From contig NC_134025.1 of assembly GCF_964204645.1 (NCBI RefSeq), positions 20,118,001-20,182,000 of the forward strand: DNA of 64,000 nucleotides, in the 5' to 3' direction. The notes beneath the pieces were generated by a model. It had not been told where the DNA came from and searched no databases. It saw only the letters and a program-made list of their open reading frames with translations. A program made the translations under genes and the position numbers. Shown here in pieces: positions 51,459-64,000 of this stretch (positions within the stretch are counted from its first letter, which is position 1; each line of letters opens with the position of its first letter). Origin of the DNA: Tubulanus polymorphus. Its lineage: Eukaryota; Nemertea; Palaeonemertea; Tubulaniformes; Tubulanidae.

Positions 51459-51671
51459 TTTCACGGTTACTACCACGGTGAAATGTAGCAGGAATTCTGT
51501 AAAATTTCAAATGCAAGGGTACAATTTCCCTAACATTTTACAATTGCTTCAGTTTCACGTTAACCACCACACCGGGTGAAATTTTTCACGTTAACTTCCA
51601 CAGGGTGAAATGTAGCGGCAATCTGTAAAATGAAAAGGGTACAATTACCCTAACATTTTACAATTGATTCC
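51459..51671. repeat. Two diverged ~100-bp tandem copies
   Basis: The string GTGAAATGTAGC, then TCTGTAAAAT, GGGTACAAT and CCCTAACATTTTACAATTG occurs twice in the same order about 120 bp apart. It lies in the spacer between POLA2 and the GPCR gene, where no other feature was recognised apart from the tRNA-like sequence. Confidence 0.6.
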
Positions 51672-51748
51672 GTGAGCACCTTCCATATAGGTACCTATGT
51701 TACGCATATACGACAAGGAAGCTGTATAACTTCTGATAAAGTGGACTA

Positions 51749-51821
51749 GTTCTTTTGGTCTACTGGTCAGCACGCTTGCTTTTTACGCACAAGATCCAGG
51801 TTCGTTCCCCGGTGAGTGCGC
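51749..51821 (+). repeat. tRNA-like sequence (tRNA-derived SINE head or pseudogene)
   Basis: An A box (TGGTCTACTGG, 51,756-51,766) and B box (GGTTCGTTCCC, 51,799-51,809) lie at roughly tRNA spacing, with 'cttttta' between as a possible anticodon-loop remnant. A full cloverleaf with paired acceptor stems does not form by eye, so it is more likely a SINE head or decayed tRNA than a working gene. Confidence 0.4.
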
Positions 51822-52073
51822 GTAATTTCACTGTCACTTCTCTCAATCGTTAGTACACCTATTCGATTCCTGGAGGTCTTACCGGTATTTGCTATCAGAA
51901 CAAATCCCTCTGACAGAATTCATCATGGATGTCGCACATTCGTCCAGAAGTGGTCAAAACCATTAAGACTCTTCGTGACAGCGATGTCCCACTATAAACC
52001 GATCTATTTTCATTGCACAGAAAAGTAATTGTTTTATTGTGAATCGCACAGATAATTGATGAGTAAAACCTGT

Positions 52074-53144
52074 TTAGCTTTTTTTTCTAAATGTGTCATT
52101 CGTTGCGCAGTAAACAAAGAAATTTACGGATGAGTCAAAAACACTTAGCAAAATTCCTACTTTGCGGATGACCATTTGTTCATTTTCAGATAAACTATTA
52201 CCTATTCTTATTCCAAGCCACTCGCGGAAGAAATTTAATAAACGATCTAAAGATGCCGGTATTTCAAATATAAAATACATCAATACAATCATAAAAACCA
52301 TTTTTAATATTTTCAATTCAGTGGATGTGTTTTGAGTTTTCTCTCTGGGCGCTATTGTGTCCATGTGAAATTGTTTCTTATGATTTCGTTTTCTAAGTAT
52401 CATGACTCCAAACAGAGTTAAATTTAATACTATTAAGACATTAATTGGTACAATTACACACATGAACATGAAGGTCAAAAAAGTGAAGTTATACGCATAC
52501 CAATTGTTATAACTAAACGGATTTTTAGTTGTTTTGGCTCCAAATGCTCCCATTGTGAATAATCCCAAAGCACAAGGATGTGTGGCCCTTCCGGGTAAAT
52601 AACACGGAAAATAATGCGGCCAGTAACAAACTGCGGAAAAAAACGTGTTGAAAACTGATAAAGCAATAATTTGTTTTTTGTCCCAGAATCGTCTAAAATA
52701 CAGCGGACTCGCAACAACCAGAAGTCTTTCAAAATTTACTATTACAACGGTCCAATTTTTGGCAGTTTGAAATGTATGGAATAATGGAAGCGCCCATATT
52801 GTAATTTCGTGTCCAAAATACCAATCATCATAACGAGTGAGAATATAATGCCTGTGGGAGTTGCTGATCTCGATAATGATAATACGAAGTGGATAAAGTA
52901 AAAACACTGAAACAAGAAACAGTAAATCAAACCAGGCGAGAATTATAATTGTTTGATAAGTGGAGCGACCGATCCTTCTGAATATTACAATAGAAATAGA
53001 GTTTAGAACCATTCCTGGAATTGAAGCTATTGAATAACTGTAAATATAAATGTTGTAACTGAACACGTAATCCCATCGTTCTGGCGGCAAAATACATTGA
53101 GGAGACTCAGTCGCGGTGGATGTGAGTTGTGTTGTAAAATTCAT
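52074..53144 (-). CDS. Rhodopsin-class G-protein-coupled receptor, single exon
   Basis: 356 residues with seven hydrophobic segments. Residues 1-30 are an extracellular tail with an N-glycosylation site (NFT at 2-4). TM1 follows (SIASIPGMVLNSISIVIF, with the conserved Asn), then TM2 with LAWFDLLFLVSVF. TM3 ends NFERLLVVASPLYF, where FER takes the place of DRY. TM6 is LKMVFMIVLMYFIFEIPASL and TM7 DSSVNFFVYC, a variant of NPxxY. The layout resembles invertebrate neuropeptide (FMRFamide/myosuppressin-type) receptors; the ligand cannot be named. Intronless, as is common for lineage-expanded receptors. Confidence 0.8.
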   Translation of the reverse strand: MNFTTQLTSTATESPQCILPPERWDYVFSYNIYIYSYSIASIPGMVLNSISIVIFRRIGRSTYQTIIILAWFDLLFLVSVFLLYPLRIIIIEISNSHRHYILTRYDDWYFGHEITIWALPLFHTFQTAKNWTVVIVNFERLLVVASPLYFRRFWDKKQIIALSVFNTFFSAVCYWPHYFPCYLPGRATHPCALGLFTMGAFGAKTTKNPFSYNNWYAYNFTFLTFMFMCVIVPINVLIVLNLTLFGVMILRKRNHKKQFHMDTIAPREKTQNTSTELKILKMVFMIVLMYFIFEIPASLDRLLNFFREWLGIRIGNSLSENEQMVIRKVGILLSVFDSSVNFFVYCATNDTFRKKS

Positions 53145-55598
53145 ATTTCACCAGCAGCATTCCCAGTGAAATTAGAGATACTTCAGACTGCGTTCAACTC
53201 TCTTCGACGGTGCAATAACGCATGTGATACATACAGTCTGCTATCAGCCGTATGATAACGCCCATCTCCACTCTGCAGCTGAAATTGTCATGCAAGAAAC
53301 TTTCTCTTTTTATTCACTCTCTACAATAGAATAGATCTATATACAATGTATGATTAAAATAGTAGAATTCTGCGAGTCGCGCTATACCAGAACTACCAGG
53401 CAGTTTCATTTGACTCTATCTACATCAGGTGACTAGACCGGTCAAGAAATTTACGTCAAAACAAGACGAAAATATGTTACAGATAATGAATCCACATTGT
53501 TGATGACACGATGTCATTAGGTGATGTGGCATCTGATGGAAATTTGTGCGGCTGTGTTTTATAGGTTACTTTATCAGCACTCGAGTCGTCGTCTAGTATA
53601 AATCGTCACATTAGTTAAATCCTTTTTAGAGTCCTGATTAGTATTTAGTTGAGATAAATTACAGGACTAGTGAACTAGACCAAACAATACAATTATCAAA
53701 TCTGATATAATGTTAGCTTATATAATAGATTATATATGCTCAAAATTCTTCACAGTGTATTCGCGTGGTAAGGCAGATGCCATTCAAGCACTTTAGAGGC
53801 CATGACTTTCAAGGACCGCCATCAACCCTGCGTTACACTCTTTCTGAGGAGCAAATTCCGGAACAAGGTTTCATACAACAAACATCGACAAATCGGGAAC
53901 ATCATTGTATTCGCAAGGAGAGGAGTTAAACTTTTACAGATTTAGAAACTTTATTTGAATAAACAGCGCTTTTTCAGCCTTAGAGAGCTAACTCTCAAAA
54001 CTTAGCCATTCTTTTGGTTGGTGGCGAGCATAGGGGAGAGCATAGGGGCCAGACCATCCTTATGATAGATATTAGAAATATTGTATTGGCTGAAAATTCA
54101 GTGAAAATTAGATTCAGAGATACATCAAAACCACAAGACCAGGTTTTCCACTCATGAGTCCCTACAGTTCAGTCATTCCATAATTCAAGAACATTTTAAA
54201 TTTCGTTAAGTGTCTGCATCACTCACATATCCCTACTACAGACAGACTCCTAAATCGTTACTGTTTATCTCGGTAACCCATTTAATTCTGTGGAATCAGT
54301 GTGTAAGGCATACGACTACTAACTAGACCTAAATCCTATAGTTTCTAATTGCCAATTTCTCAAAATTCAAGTTGTTTTCTAGGACTTTTGGGTATTAAGA
54401 CAAAATTAAAATTATAACTATGCTCCGGATATGAAGCTCTGTCACATTACGGTCTTGAAGGAATACCTAAGTCATACTGATGATTTAAGAAACACCTTTC
54501 AGTTGTTTATAAGCCCCATGGCTGTGTCTAGAGATACCTTATCTAGATGACAATGCAAAAGGCTGGAATTTCCAGCCTTTTGCATTTTCATCTAGATAGA
54601 ATAGATGTACATAAATTTACCACCCATTTAATTCGTGGGATAAGTACAACTGAATCAACTGCGAATTTCTAGAATTTGATATCTTCACGGAGACAGTAGA
54701 ATACATGAAACTAGATATAAAGTGAATATCAAGACAGTTAAACATCAACAAGTCCATTTTGTTATTTGGTTTTCTGATACTGAATGTGGAAAGTTGCACT
54801 AAGGATTTGGAGGTTAACACTACAATGTACTTAAAACATCTCCTGGTATGACAAAGGACCAATAAACATCGAGGTAAGAATTTACTGATTAAACGATATT
54901 TACCAAGAAGTTGAAATTTGAACATAATTCTACCGAGCCGTTAATTCCTTGAGATAAGATCATTATCTAAGAGATTTCTAGATGATGTAGGCATTCATAT
55001 CCTTTAGCAAGAAAACTGATTTGCATCGACTGTTGTACATTTTGTATCTATCAACTCCTAAATAGGGGGAATTGATAATACAGAAATGAAAGGAACAAGT
55101 ATTTTCCTGCTAGAAACATTATATACGAGCGACTTTTCAAGTTTTATCAGACACTCGCAAGTGGTGGTAGTAGCTACCGATGTGGCGAAGACGTAGTTTA
55201 TGACTCCAGAACAAACTTGTGCCACCTCGTGATAAAATAATTATTCTAGATGATGTAGGCGTTCATTCTTTAGCATGAAAACTGATTAGAATTGACTGTT
55301 TTACATCTTGAAAATTCTTGTTCCATTCCTGATGTCAACAGCAAAACCATCAGTGCTGGCATCATCGAAACCATCCAATGGTTTCACATACTAAGTATCT
55401 ATTCCACACGAGGAGGGCGTTAGCCACAAGGTTCACTGCATCTTACCAAGGATAAGAAAGATCGATGTGAAGATGATTTACGGTGGCAATGGTTACAGAA
55501 CTATGGTAAATCTCGAAGTCGACAGCCAAAGTCCCAACCTGGCTAAAAACGAGACCATGCAAACCATCAATAATTCAAGTTTAGGCTTATTCTTTCGA
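53145..55598. other. Spacer between GPCR and RPS26
   Basis: AT-rich, with no coding exon recognised. It contains a ~60-bp hairpin at 54,539-54,598. There are also two diverged direct copies of a ~75-bp segment with TCTAGATGATGTAGGC, TTCAT and GAAAACTGATT (54,970-55,045 and 55,243-55,310). Confidence 0.5.
54539..54598. repeat. Near-perfect hairpin, ~28-bp arms
   Basis: TATCTAGATGACAATGCAAA followed by AGGCTGGAA faces its inverted copy with almost no loop and one mismatch. It is a strong cruciform or RNA hairpin candidate; origin unknown. Confidence 0.6.
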
Positions 55599-55604
55599 TT
55601 TATT
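55599..55604 (-). terminator. RPS26 polyadenylation signal
   Basis: AATAAA on the minus strand about 27 bp after the RPS26 stop codon. Confidence 0.6.
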
Positions 55605-55630
55605 AATAACCTTTTTAAACATATTATTAT

Positions 55631-57509
<1,879 letters not shown>

Positions 57510-57977
57510 GTTGGCTTCCTCGCACCTAAAAAAGAGGGTTCATACGCGTTACTTCCGGCGCAGTGTAGCACTACGCTGTCGGTTCTTATATCAGCTTTTT
57601 TATCCGTACATAGATCAGATTTCGAATTCTGCACCCTTAGTTCATCTAATTATAGTTTGACATACGATTAAGTGGAAAAAATTTTGTAGTTCGTAGCGAA
57701 TATATATATAAATCTAATTTCAATTAGAACTATTTTTGATAATCTTTTCAATCCAATTAAATGAATGACTTTATTGGGCTATTTTGCAGAATAAGAGCAG
57801 GTAGGGCCTATGTATTCTACTTTTCCTATTCTATCCTATTCATATATTCAATCTCGGGTTATTCACATAGAAGCCCAAAGGTTTTCTTAGAATAATTTTT
57901 CTGACGCCATTATTTTGTTCGAAACGGCGTGCCATATGACTGAAAAGATCGTCGATAGGCGGTGCTAGTGTCGCAAA
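57510..57977. promoter_or_regulatory. Divergent promoter between RPS26 and FBXO28
   Basis: Start codons of the two genes are 468 bp apart and point away from each other. Near RPS26 the minus strand has CCGGAAGT (57,551-57,558), an ETS/GABP-type site, followed by the oligopyrimidine tract typical of ribosomal-protein gene starts. No clear TATA box was assigned for FBXO28. Confidence 0.5.
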
Positions 57978-60900
57978 ATGGAGACTGAAAGATTGAATTT
58001 GTTGAGTTTTCCTCAAGAAATTCTTATTAAAATACTCCGGCAGCTTTCTTATGACGAAATAAGTTCTATGAGACTCGTAAGTTTTTTCCTGTTCCCAGTC
58101 CTATATAAGTAAGGTAACAGTTTGTTTCACCCTCTTCGCCATCTGACCTACTACACACCAACAAATTTTTTAGTGCTGCTGCTGAATTCTGAAAAATGCC
58201 AGACAAATTACTCGTGAGACAAATTGACTCACGAAAATTTTTTTGAAAAATGACCTTCCCATCCCTGACTGTGGTTTGTGAAAATATCCGATCATGTAGT
58301 CTGAATACCAGTCGTTGTTACCGGTTCCCCACGTCTGACGCTAAAGCCTAAAGTATCATATAGAGGTTAACTCCTGTTAATTGAAATGCAACAACTGATT
58401 TTAGTGTCAAATCAAACCTTTGTACTAAAATAAATAAATTAGTTACCTTGTTGACTTTGAAAACGTGTTTTATAATAAAATTTTTGATGATTTAAATTGC
58501 GAACCGGAGAATTTATTGATTTGATTTGAATTGAATTGATTGCCACTATCGGGATTTCCAATACGGACTAAATTAATAAAATGTGAAAATTCAATATGTC
58601 TCTCTTAAATTACTCTAAATGTTATTTTTTGTTGATAAAATGCATAAATTTTGGTCAATTTTAACCTTAATAATTTGAAACAAGAATAATATCTGCATTG
58701 GCACCAAGATTGAGTTCCAATCCGTAATTTACACTCCCATCATGCACCACGAAAAGCCGCCATATTTGTTATGTTGCTTCACTTCAACTGTTTTTTGAGG
58801 CGACTAGTCAAAAGTTTTGAGCTACTACGATCGTCAAAAACTACTTAGGATTACACATTTATGCACAAACAATAGTTAACTTCCATCTAATTACAGAACA
58901 GTCAGTTTGAGGTAAGTTGATGGTGTTTTAAGGGGTGAAATAGACGCTCAAAGCCTCGTCCCTCAAAATGAGGGACGAAAATTAACCTTATATGAGAACT
59001 TGCGCCCTAGACGTTGTTTCAGGAACAACGGCTAGGTACTAGACTACCGATCGTGAAACTAAACTAACTCCTTCTTCCCGTCAACTATCCGTCTATGGAA
59101 TAGTGTACCAGCCAGAAGAGATATGTGCTGCGTCCTCAGCAGATGCATGCAAGGCTGCGCTCCTCCGGGAGTGGAGCTCCAAATAGATGTCACCTACTCA
59201 GCCAACATTGTTAGCCCACTTGGGACTTTAGTCCCAGCGGGCTATTGCGTTCACTTTTCGTCTGTCGTCCGTCTGTTCGTCCGTCCGTAGACGGAATCCA
59301 GTTATTTTGGGAAGTTTTGAAGACGCTTCAAGGTAATGTCTTGATATTTGGGTTACACATGTATCTACCCTAGACACATCTTCAGCCCAAAAACTGGCCC
59401 TGTCAGATTCAAGATGGCAGCCATTGTTGTTCGCCAAAATCAGCACTTTTTACACATTTTTGAACTTTTTGAGGGAAATTTTGAAGACGCTTTGATCAAT
59501 TACCTTGATCTTTCGGATATATGTGAATTCCCCCAGGGCCCATCAGCATAACAAAAATTGGGTCGATCGGATTCAAGATGGCCGTCCTATGACCTTTTTA
59601 GTGCCCAAAAATGTTAATTTTGGCCCAAATTCTGAGTCCTGTAGCTTCCTACTGGTTTATCATTTCTCATTGCAATTTGTGATGGGTATTCTTTGGAAAG
59701 GGATGTTTTATACCTGAGACAGGTATTTTTCATCAGCCAATTATGACGCAATTGGCGGCCATCTTGGTGTCAGCAGTACTCATTCGTAAGTGGGAAAAAG
59801 TTTTTCCACATTATATCGATACCTAAGCGTATTTTGTTACCACAATCATTTAGAAAATTGTAGCTCATAACGTGTTCTATGATTGTGGTGAGTTTCAAGG
59901 TCATTGGTTTTTGTATATGGCCACCAGGGGGCGTTGAATGATGCAATATCTTAGTATTTCTATATTATATTCGTATCAATGCATATTTTGTAACCACAAT
60001 CAATTGCAAATTTGTAGCTCATGACATCATCTATGATTGTGGCAAGTTTTAAGGCCATTAGTTATTCTATATGGTCACCAGGGGGCGTTGAATAGTAGAA
60101 TAACTTAGTATTTCCTTATTATATTGGTACCTAGGCATATTTTGTTACCATGATCAATTACAAAGTTATAGTTCATGACATGTTCTATGATTATGGTGAG
60201 TTTCAAGGTCATTGGGTTTTGAATATGGTCACCAGGGGGCGTTGAATAGTAGAATAACTTAGTATTTCCATATTAAATTGGTAACGAGGCATATTTTGTT
60301 ATCAAAATCGATTACAAAATCGTAGCTGCTGACATGTTCTATGATTGTGGTGAGTTTCAAGGTCATTGGATTCTGTATATGGTCACCAGGGGGCGTTGAA
60401 TATTGAAATTGTTAGATTGTTGAGCATTTGGAACCACTTCCCAAGTGGGCATGGTGTCCCTGGACCCCTAGTTTTCTTTTTTTTTTAACTGTACATATTT
60501 GAATTTTAACCGTAACTGATATCCAGTCCGAGCATCGCTGACAAACGCTGTGGGACAATGCCCAACTACGGGTCCTCCACATTACTCTAAAGAAGAAGAA
60601 GAAGGAACCACAGTCAGGTTACTGACTAGTCCACTCCAGCAGCGACTCAGTCAGATCTTATTTGTATTGTAGGCCTATAACTAATTTATCTAGCTAATTG
60701 TAAACTGTTGCCCGATAAATCAATTCAAATCAATTCTCAGCTATAAATCATCAAAAATCTACTCAAAAATAAGACAAATCAAAAAGCAGCAAATATCCAC
60801 TTTCTATACGGTAATTGCCTAGGCAAACTTCAAATGACCGACAAAACACTTTATATTTGATAGTTGAATTGAATGCATTTCACAGTATCAGTCGTCTTCG

Positions 60901-63900
60901 AACTAGCATTTGTGCATTTCATTGCAGAAAAACAAGTCTCATCCATCTTTGAATGGACAATAGGCCTAGTGTCCAGCAGCAGCTGTTGTTTCCTGGCAGA
61001 GAAGATTAATCTATAGATTTTCTGATATTCAGACTTGTTTCGTGCGTCATGAAGTTCCCTCAAAGTTTTAAGTTCAACACTTCAAATTTATTTCACGGAA
61101 AGCATATTAGGCTACAGGCTACAGAGATTAAAGGAGAAAGAATAGAAACAATAAGATTTACAGTTTTTCAAGCACAAAGAGAGAGAAAAAATGCTTTCTC
61201 TGTCGGTTTACTCTGGCCATACCTCCCCCATCGATCATTGAGATCGGTTTTTTTGAAAATAAATTGCTGTTTTTTCTTTTATTCAGATATGTTCACAGTT
61301 TGAGAAAATATGTCAAGGCATTTTGAATCGTGGTTTTACTCGAGTTGATCGTTTGCATTCTGCTTGCCTCAAATCGATCAAGGCTCTGTTACCGAGGCGA
61401 GAGTCAGAAAGGCGAAACCATCCGCTTTCTCGCCACGTCGACATACTGACCGCGCTAGAGACAAGGCTGTCCCTATTGGGCATGACCTATGTGAAGTATA
61501 TAGACATGGGTGTTTGTTGCTTTATTCCCGGAAAGGTAAGAGCTGTTTAATATAATAACTATTTTTATTTCTGCAAAAGGTAATTCTTAATTCCTTTTAG
61601 AGGGCCTACTGTGGGGGACCAAGTCTTCAAGTTTAGTCATGGTGCTCGATGAAATACTCAAAATCTTGGTCCTGGTGTCAATAATTTTCATGCTCTGTTC
61701 CATTGAACTCTATCTGGTAAACTCACTGAGTATGGAACGAACAGTTCAAATGGAGGATGTTTGCGGTCAAGAAAGCAGTGCATGATGGGGGTGTTTAACC
61801 CTTTCATACAGACTTATTTTTGCCCTAAAGTGCTGGAGATGATTTGAAAATTTTTAGAAAAATGAGAACCCTGTGCGTTGTTAAGATGGGCACACGGTGC
61901 ATAGTTACTAACTAATATATCAACATGTTTGACAGGTGCTGCCATCGTTCAGTAGAAATAATAACTAACTACTAATTATGTCGATAAACTGCCTTGCAGA
62001 GTCCATCAGCGATTCATACACCACACTGCAGTGTAGATGCATTGAAAGGGCTGGCAGTTTTCTATATTGCTGTCTACAATTTTTGATAATTATACAGCAG
62101 AGCAGTGTTATATAATATATAATGTATAACGGATTTACTGCTCCAATGCGATGTATCGTCAGTTTTAAGATTCAACAGTATTGCCGACTGTTGCCTTTGT
62201 TCATTCAAAAAGTGCATTATACGGGGTTTCCAGCTGTCCTTCTTTTGGAAGGTCCATCTTTGCGAATTCGACCGTTGAAGTATTTCATTACTCAGTAACT
62301 GGTAATTTCTGGTACCGGCTAATTCAATTATCAGTAAGATTGAATCTACAGGAAAGTGTTATGGAATTACCCTAAAATATATGACTAGTCTACAATTCAA
62401 TTCAATGAAACTATTTATTATACTGTTATATCCATTACGGATTGAGGTGTACAGAGTATACAAATAGAATAAAAATAATAAAACGATACTGATGAAACAA
62501 ATGACTAATTACAGCTACATACAAGGGATAATCACTAGTATTCGGGCAAAGGCATTGCAAAAATGCTCCTTTATGGGCCCTCATTTTACTGGAAAGTACA
62601 TATTTCCGAGTCAAAAAGTCCTTCCTTTTGGGTCTTAAATTGCCGAAAAAGTCCTTCTCAGTACTTCTTTTTACCCTGGCCTTACCACTGGAAACCCTGA
62701 TTATACCATCAAGCATTTAGTTTATTTGTGTTTGTTACAGGTGCTCGACGAAATACTCAAAATTTTGGACATCGTTCAAACGACTGAGAATCTTCCGCGA
62801 GCTCATGAGATATTGCAGGAACTCAGAGATATATCGTCGATGGCCATGGAACACTTTGAGGAGAAAATTCGACCGCGCTTGAAGGCACAGTTGAGTCCAC
62901 AAAAATTTGCCAGCGATGATGGAGACAATTCTGCTGATAATATGCCAGGTAAACCAACGCACATATACCTTCAAAACAGTTGCTTTATTTACTGCCATAG
63001 GCCTCTCTTACATGATTGATTTGAAATCCATATGTTTGATAATTGATTATCGACAGTGATTTTTTAAGCAGTCTAAGTTTGTATCTTGTAAATTCTAACT
63101 CTGTTTAAAAAACAATATCTGGATCCAATTCCAAGCTTCTCAGACGAAGTATGAACATGTAGTTTTTACATGAGGCCCTTGTCTTCTTTCTTCCAATGAG
63201 GAGATACTTCGACACTTACTGCAAACTTCACGGGACCAGAAAACCTGTTCGTTATAACCGATAGTTCTTTATATCCAGTATGAAATTAATTTAATTTTCT
63301 TACATGGGACGATGTTCTATATTCGATGAATTGTTGTACCGGAGTTCGTTATGACGAGTTCCACTGTATCTAGTCAACAAAAATGCGAGTACCGGCAAGG
63401 TGGAGTGTGCCGTTTATTGAATCCATTTACATTTTCAGGTTCTTCATCGCAATTGCTTCCGATCAGCAACGTACCGGTCAACCGGCCTCCAACCATGAGA
63501 AACGACATAATGAAATTGCAATCACAAGCTCGCGGTCACAATTCGTATCTAGTCAACTTCAAAAAAGATCTGAACGATTACAAGCTGCGCGTCGCAGAAT
63601 TGAACAAAACTGTCATCGAGCAGGAGAAAAAGATCATCAAACAGAATCGATTGATCAGTTCTCAGGGGAAAAAGTTAGCCGCTCAGGAGAAAAAGATAAA
63701 CGATATCTCATCGAAGTCGCACGAACATAGTATGCTCTTCGAAGAACTACTCGGTGAGAGGAACTCGCAGAGAAAACACATTAAAATCGAAACGAAAAAT
63801 ACGGCGAACAATTTGCCATGTGTTAAAGATAGCGACGCGGATAATGACTGTGTGTCTACTACGCTAACCACGCGACAAGGGAAACTTCGACCCGGGCAGA

Positions 63901-63959
63901 AGCGAAAATCGAGCTCTAAGTCTTCCGCGGTTGCGACGTCGAAGAGAAAACTTCGATAG
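57978..63959 (+). CDS. FBXO28: F-box only protein 28 (4 exons)
   Basis: Substrate-recognition subunit of an SCF (SKP1-cullin-F-box) ubiquitin ligase. Exons 57,978-58,076, 61,287-61,535, 62,741-62,948 and 63,439-63,959; phases agree, 358 residues (human about 368). The F-box is at residues 9-45 (LLSFPQEILIKILRQLSYDE, then ISSMRL). The conserved middle reads ALLPRRESERRNHPLSRHVD, TALETRLSLLGMTYVKYID, CCFIPGKVLDEIL and AHEILQELRDISSMAMEHFEEK. A coiled coil (LNKTVIEQEKKIIKQNRLIS) and a basic nuclear-type tail (GQKRKSSSKSS, TSKRKLR) end the protein. Intron 1 holds a tandem-repeat element, and intron 2 holds a partial copy of exon 3. Confidence 0.93.
59213..60450. repeat. Tandem-repeat element with inverted ends (type 3) in FBXO28 intron 1
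   Basis: Ends AGCCCACTTGGG and CCCAAGTGGGC are inverted. After the left end comes a cryptically simple 'gtccgtctgttcgtccgtccg' stretch. Then 59,811-60,405 holds four ~150-bp units, each with 'tctatgattgtggtgagtttcaaggtcattgg' and CACCAGGGGGCGTTGAAT. It has the same architecture as 28,004-28,601 and 18,991-20,470 with unrelated sequence. Confidence 0.6.
61640..61680 (+). repeat. Partial duplicate of FBXO28 exon 3 start
   Basis: GTGCTCGATGAAATACTCAA and the next ~20 bases match the beginning of exon 3 (62,741 onward) with few differences, ending near 61,680. There is no complete acceptor or downstream reading frame, so it is not a usable exon. It lies 105 bp after exon 2. Confidence 0.6.
61681..62740. 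other. Remainder of FBXO28 intron 2
   Basis: AT-rich intron. 'ctacaattcaattcaatgaaactatttatt' near 62,391 resembles dispersed retroposon tails seen near 26,990 and 31,200. No gene recognised. Confidence 0.4.
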
Positions 63960-64000
63960 AAATTCGTGACGATTTAGAAATGTACATGATTCTACAGGGT

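Noticed and set aside
51749-51821. Functional tRNA gene
   Set aside because: A and B boxes are present but acceptor and anticodon stems do not pair convincingly; listed as tRNA-like instead.

Overview
The window is AT-rich metazoan nuclear DNA, most likely from a marine invertebrate. It carries intron-containing animal genes (POLA2, eS26/RPS26, FBXO28), an intronless GPCR, and dense remnants of transposon families common in aquatic invertebrates (BEL/Pao, LINE, Mutator-like, MITEs, tandem-repeat elements with inverted ends). I cannot name the species. Host coding exons were found by reading translations between GT-AG (once GC-AG) junctions with matching phases.

Layout. 1-15.9 kb holds no convincing host exon; it contains a broken LINE (869-4090, minus), a Mutator-like transposase fragment (6.2-6.8 kb, minus), a degenerate BEL/Pao mosaic (7.5-11.7 kb, minus) and a hAT-like element (14.0-15.0 kb). 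From 16.0 to 50.9 kb the plus strand carries 16 exons of POLA2, the B subunit of DNA polymerase alpha; the first exon was not found. 52.1-53.1 kb is a single-exon GPCR (minus). 55.6-57.5 kb is RPS26 (minus), divergent from FBXO28 (57.98-63.96 kb, plus).

The centrepiece is a 16,638-bp Maverick/Polinton (adintovirus-like) element at 32,442-49,079, inside one POLA2 intron (31,762-50,000). It has a 6-bp target duplication (TAGGCC at 32,436-32,441 and 49,080-49,085), 5'-AG ends, and 0.5-0.6 kb inverted repeats built on a ~98-bp tandem unit. It encodes a protein-primed DNA polymerase B, retroviral-type integrase, packaging ATPase, major capsid protein, penton-like minor capsid protein and about ten small conserved Polinton proteins. 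It also carries two notable accessory genes: a Bcl-2-like protein with BH1 and BH2 motifs, and a complete 749-codon reverse transcriptase-RNase H next to the left inverted repeat, where I find no maturation protease. Nearly every gene, the reverse transcriptase included, has a TATAG motif a few bases before its ATG, which looks like the element's own promoter signal.

This copy is decaying. Polymerase, integrase, penton and several small genes carry frameshifts, stops or short duplications, and the ATPase P-loop has lost a glycine, while capsid, reverse transcriptase, Bcl-2-like and the 393-residue gene remain open. It is best read as an integrated, probably non-autonomous viral/transposon copy sitting in a host replication gene.
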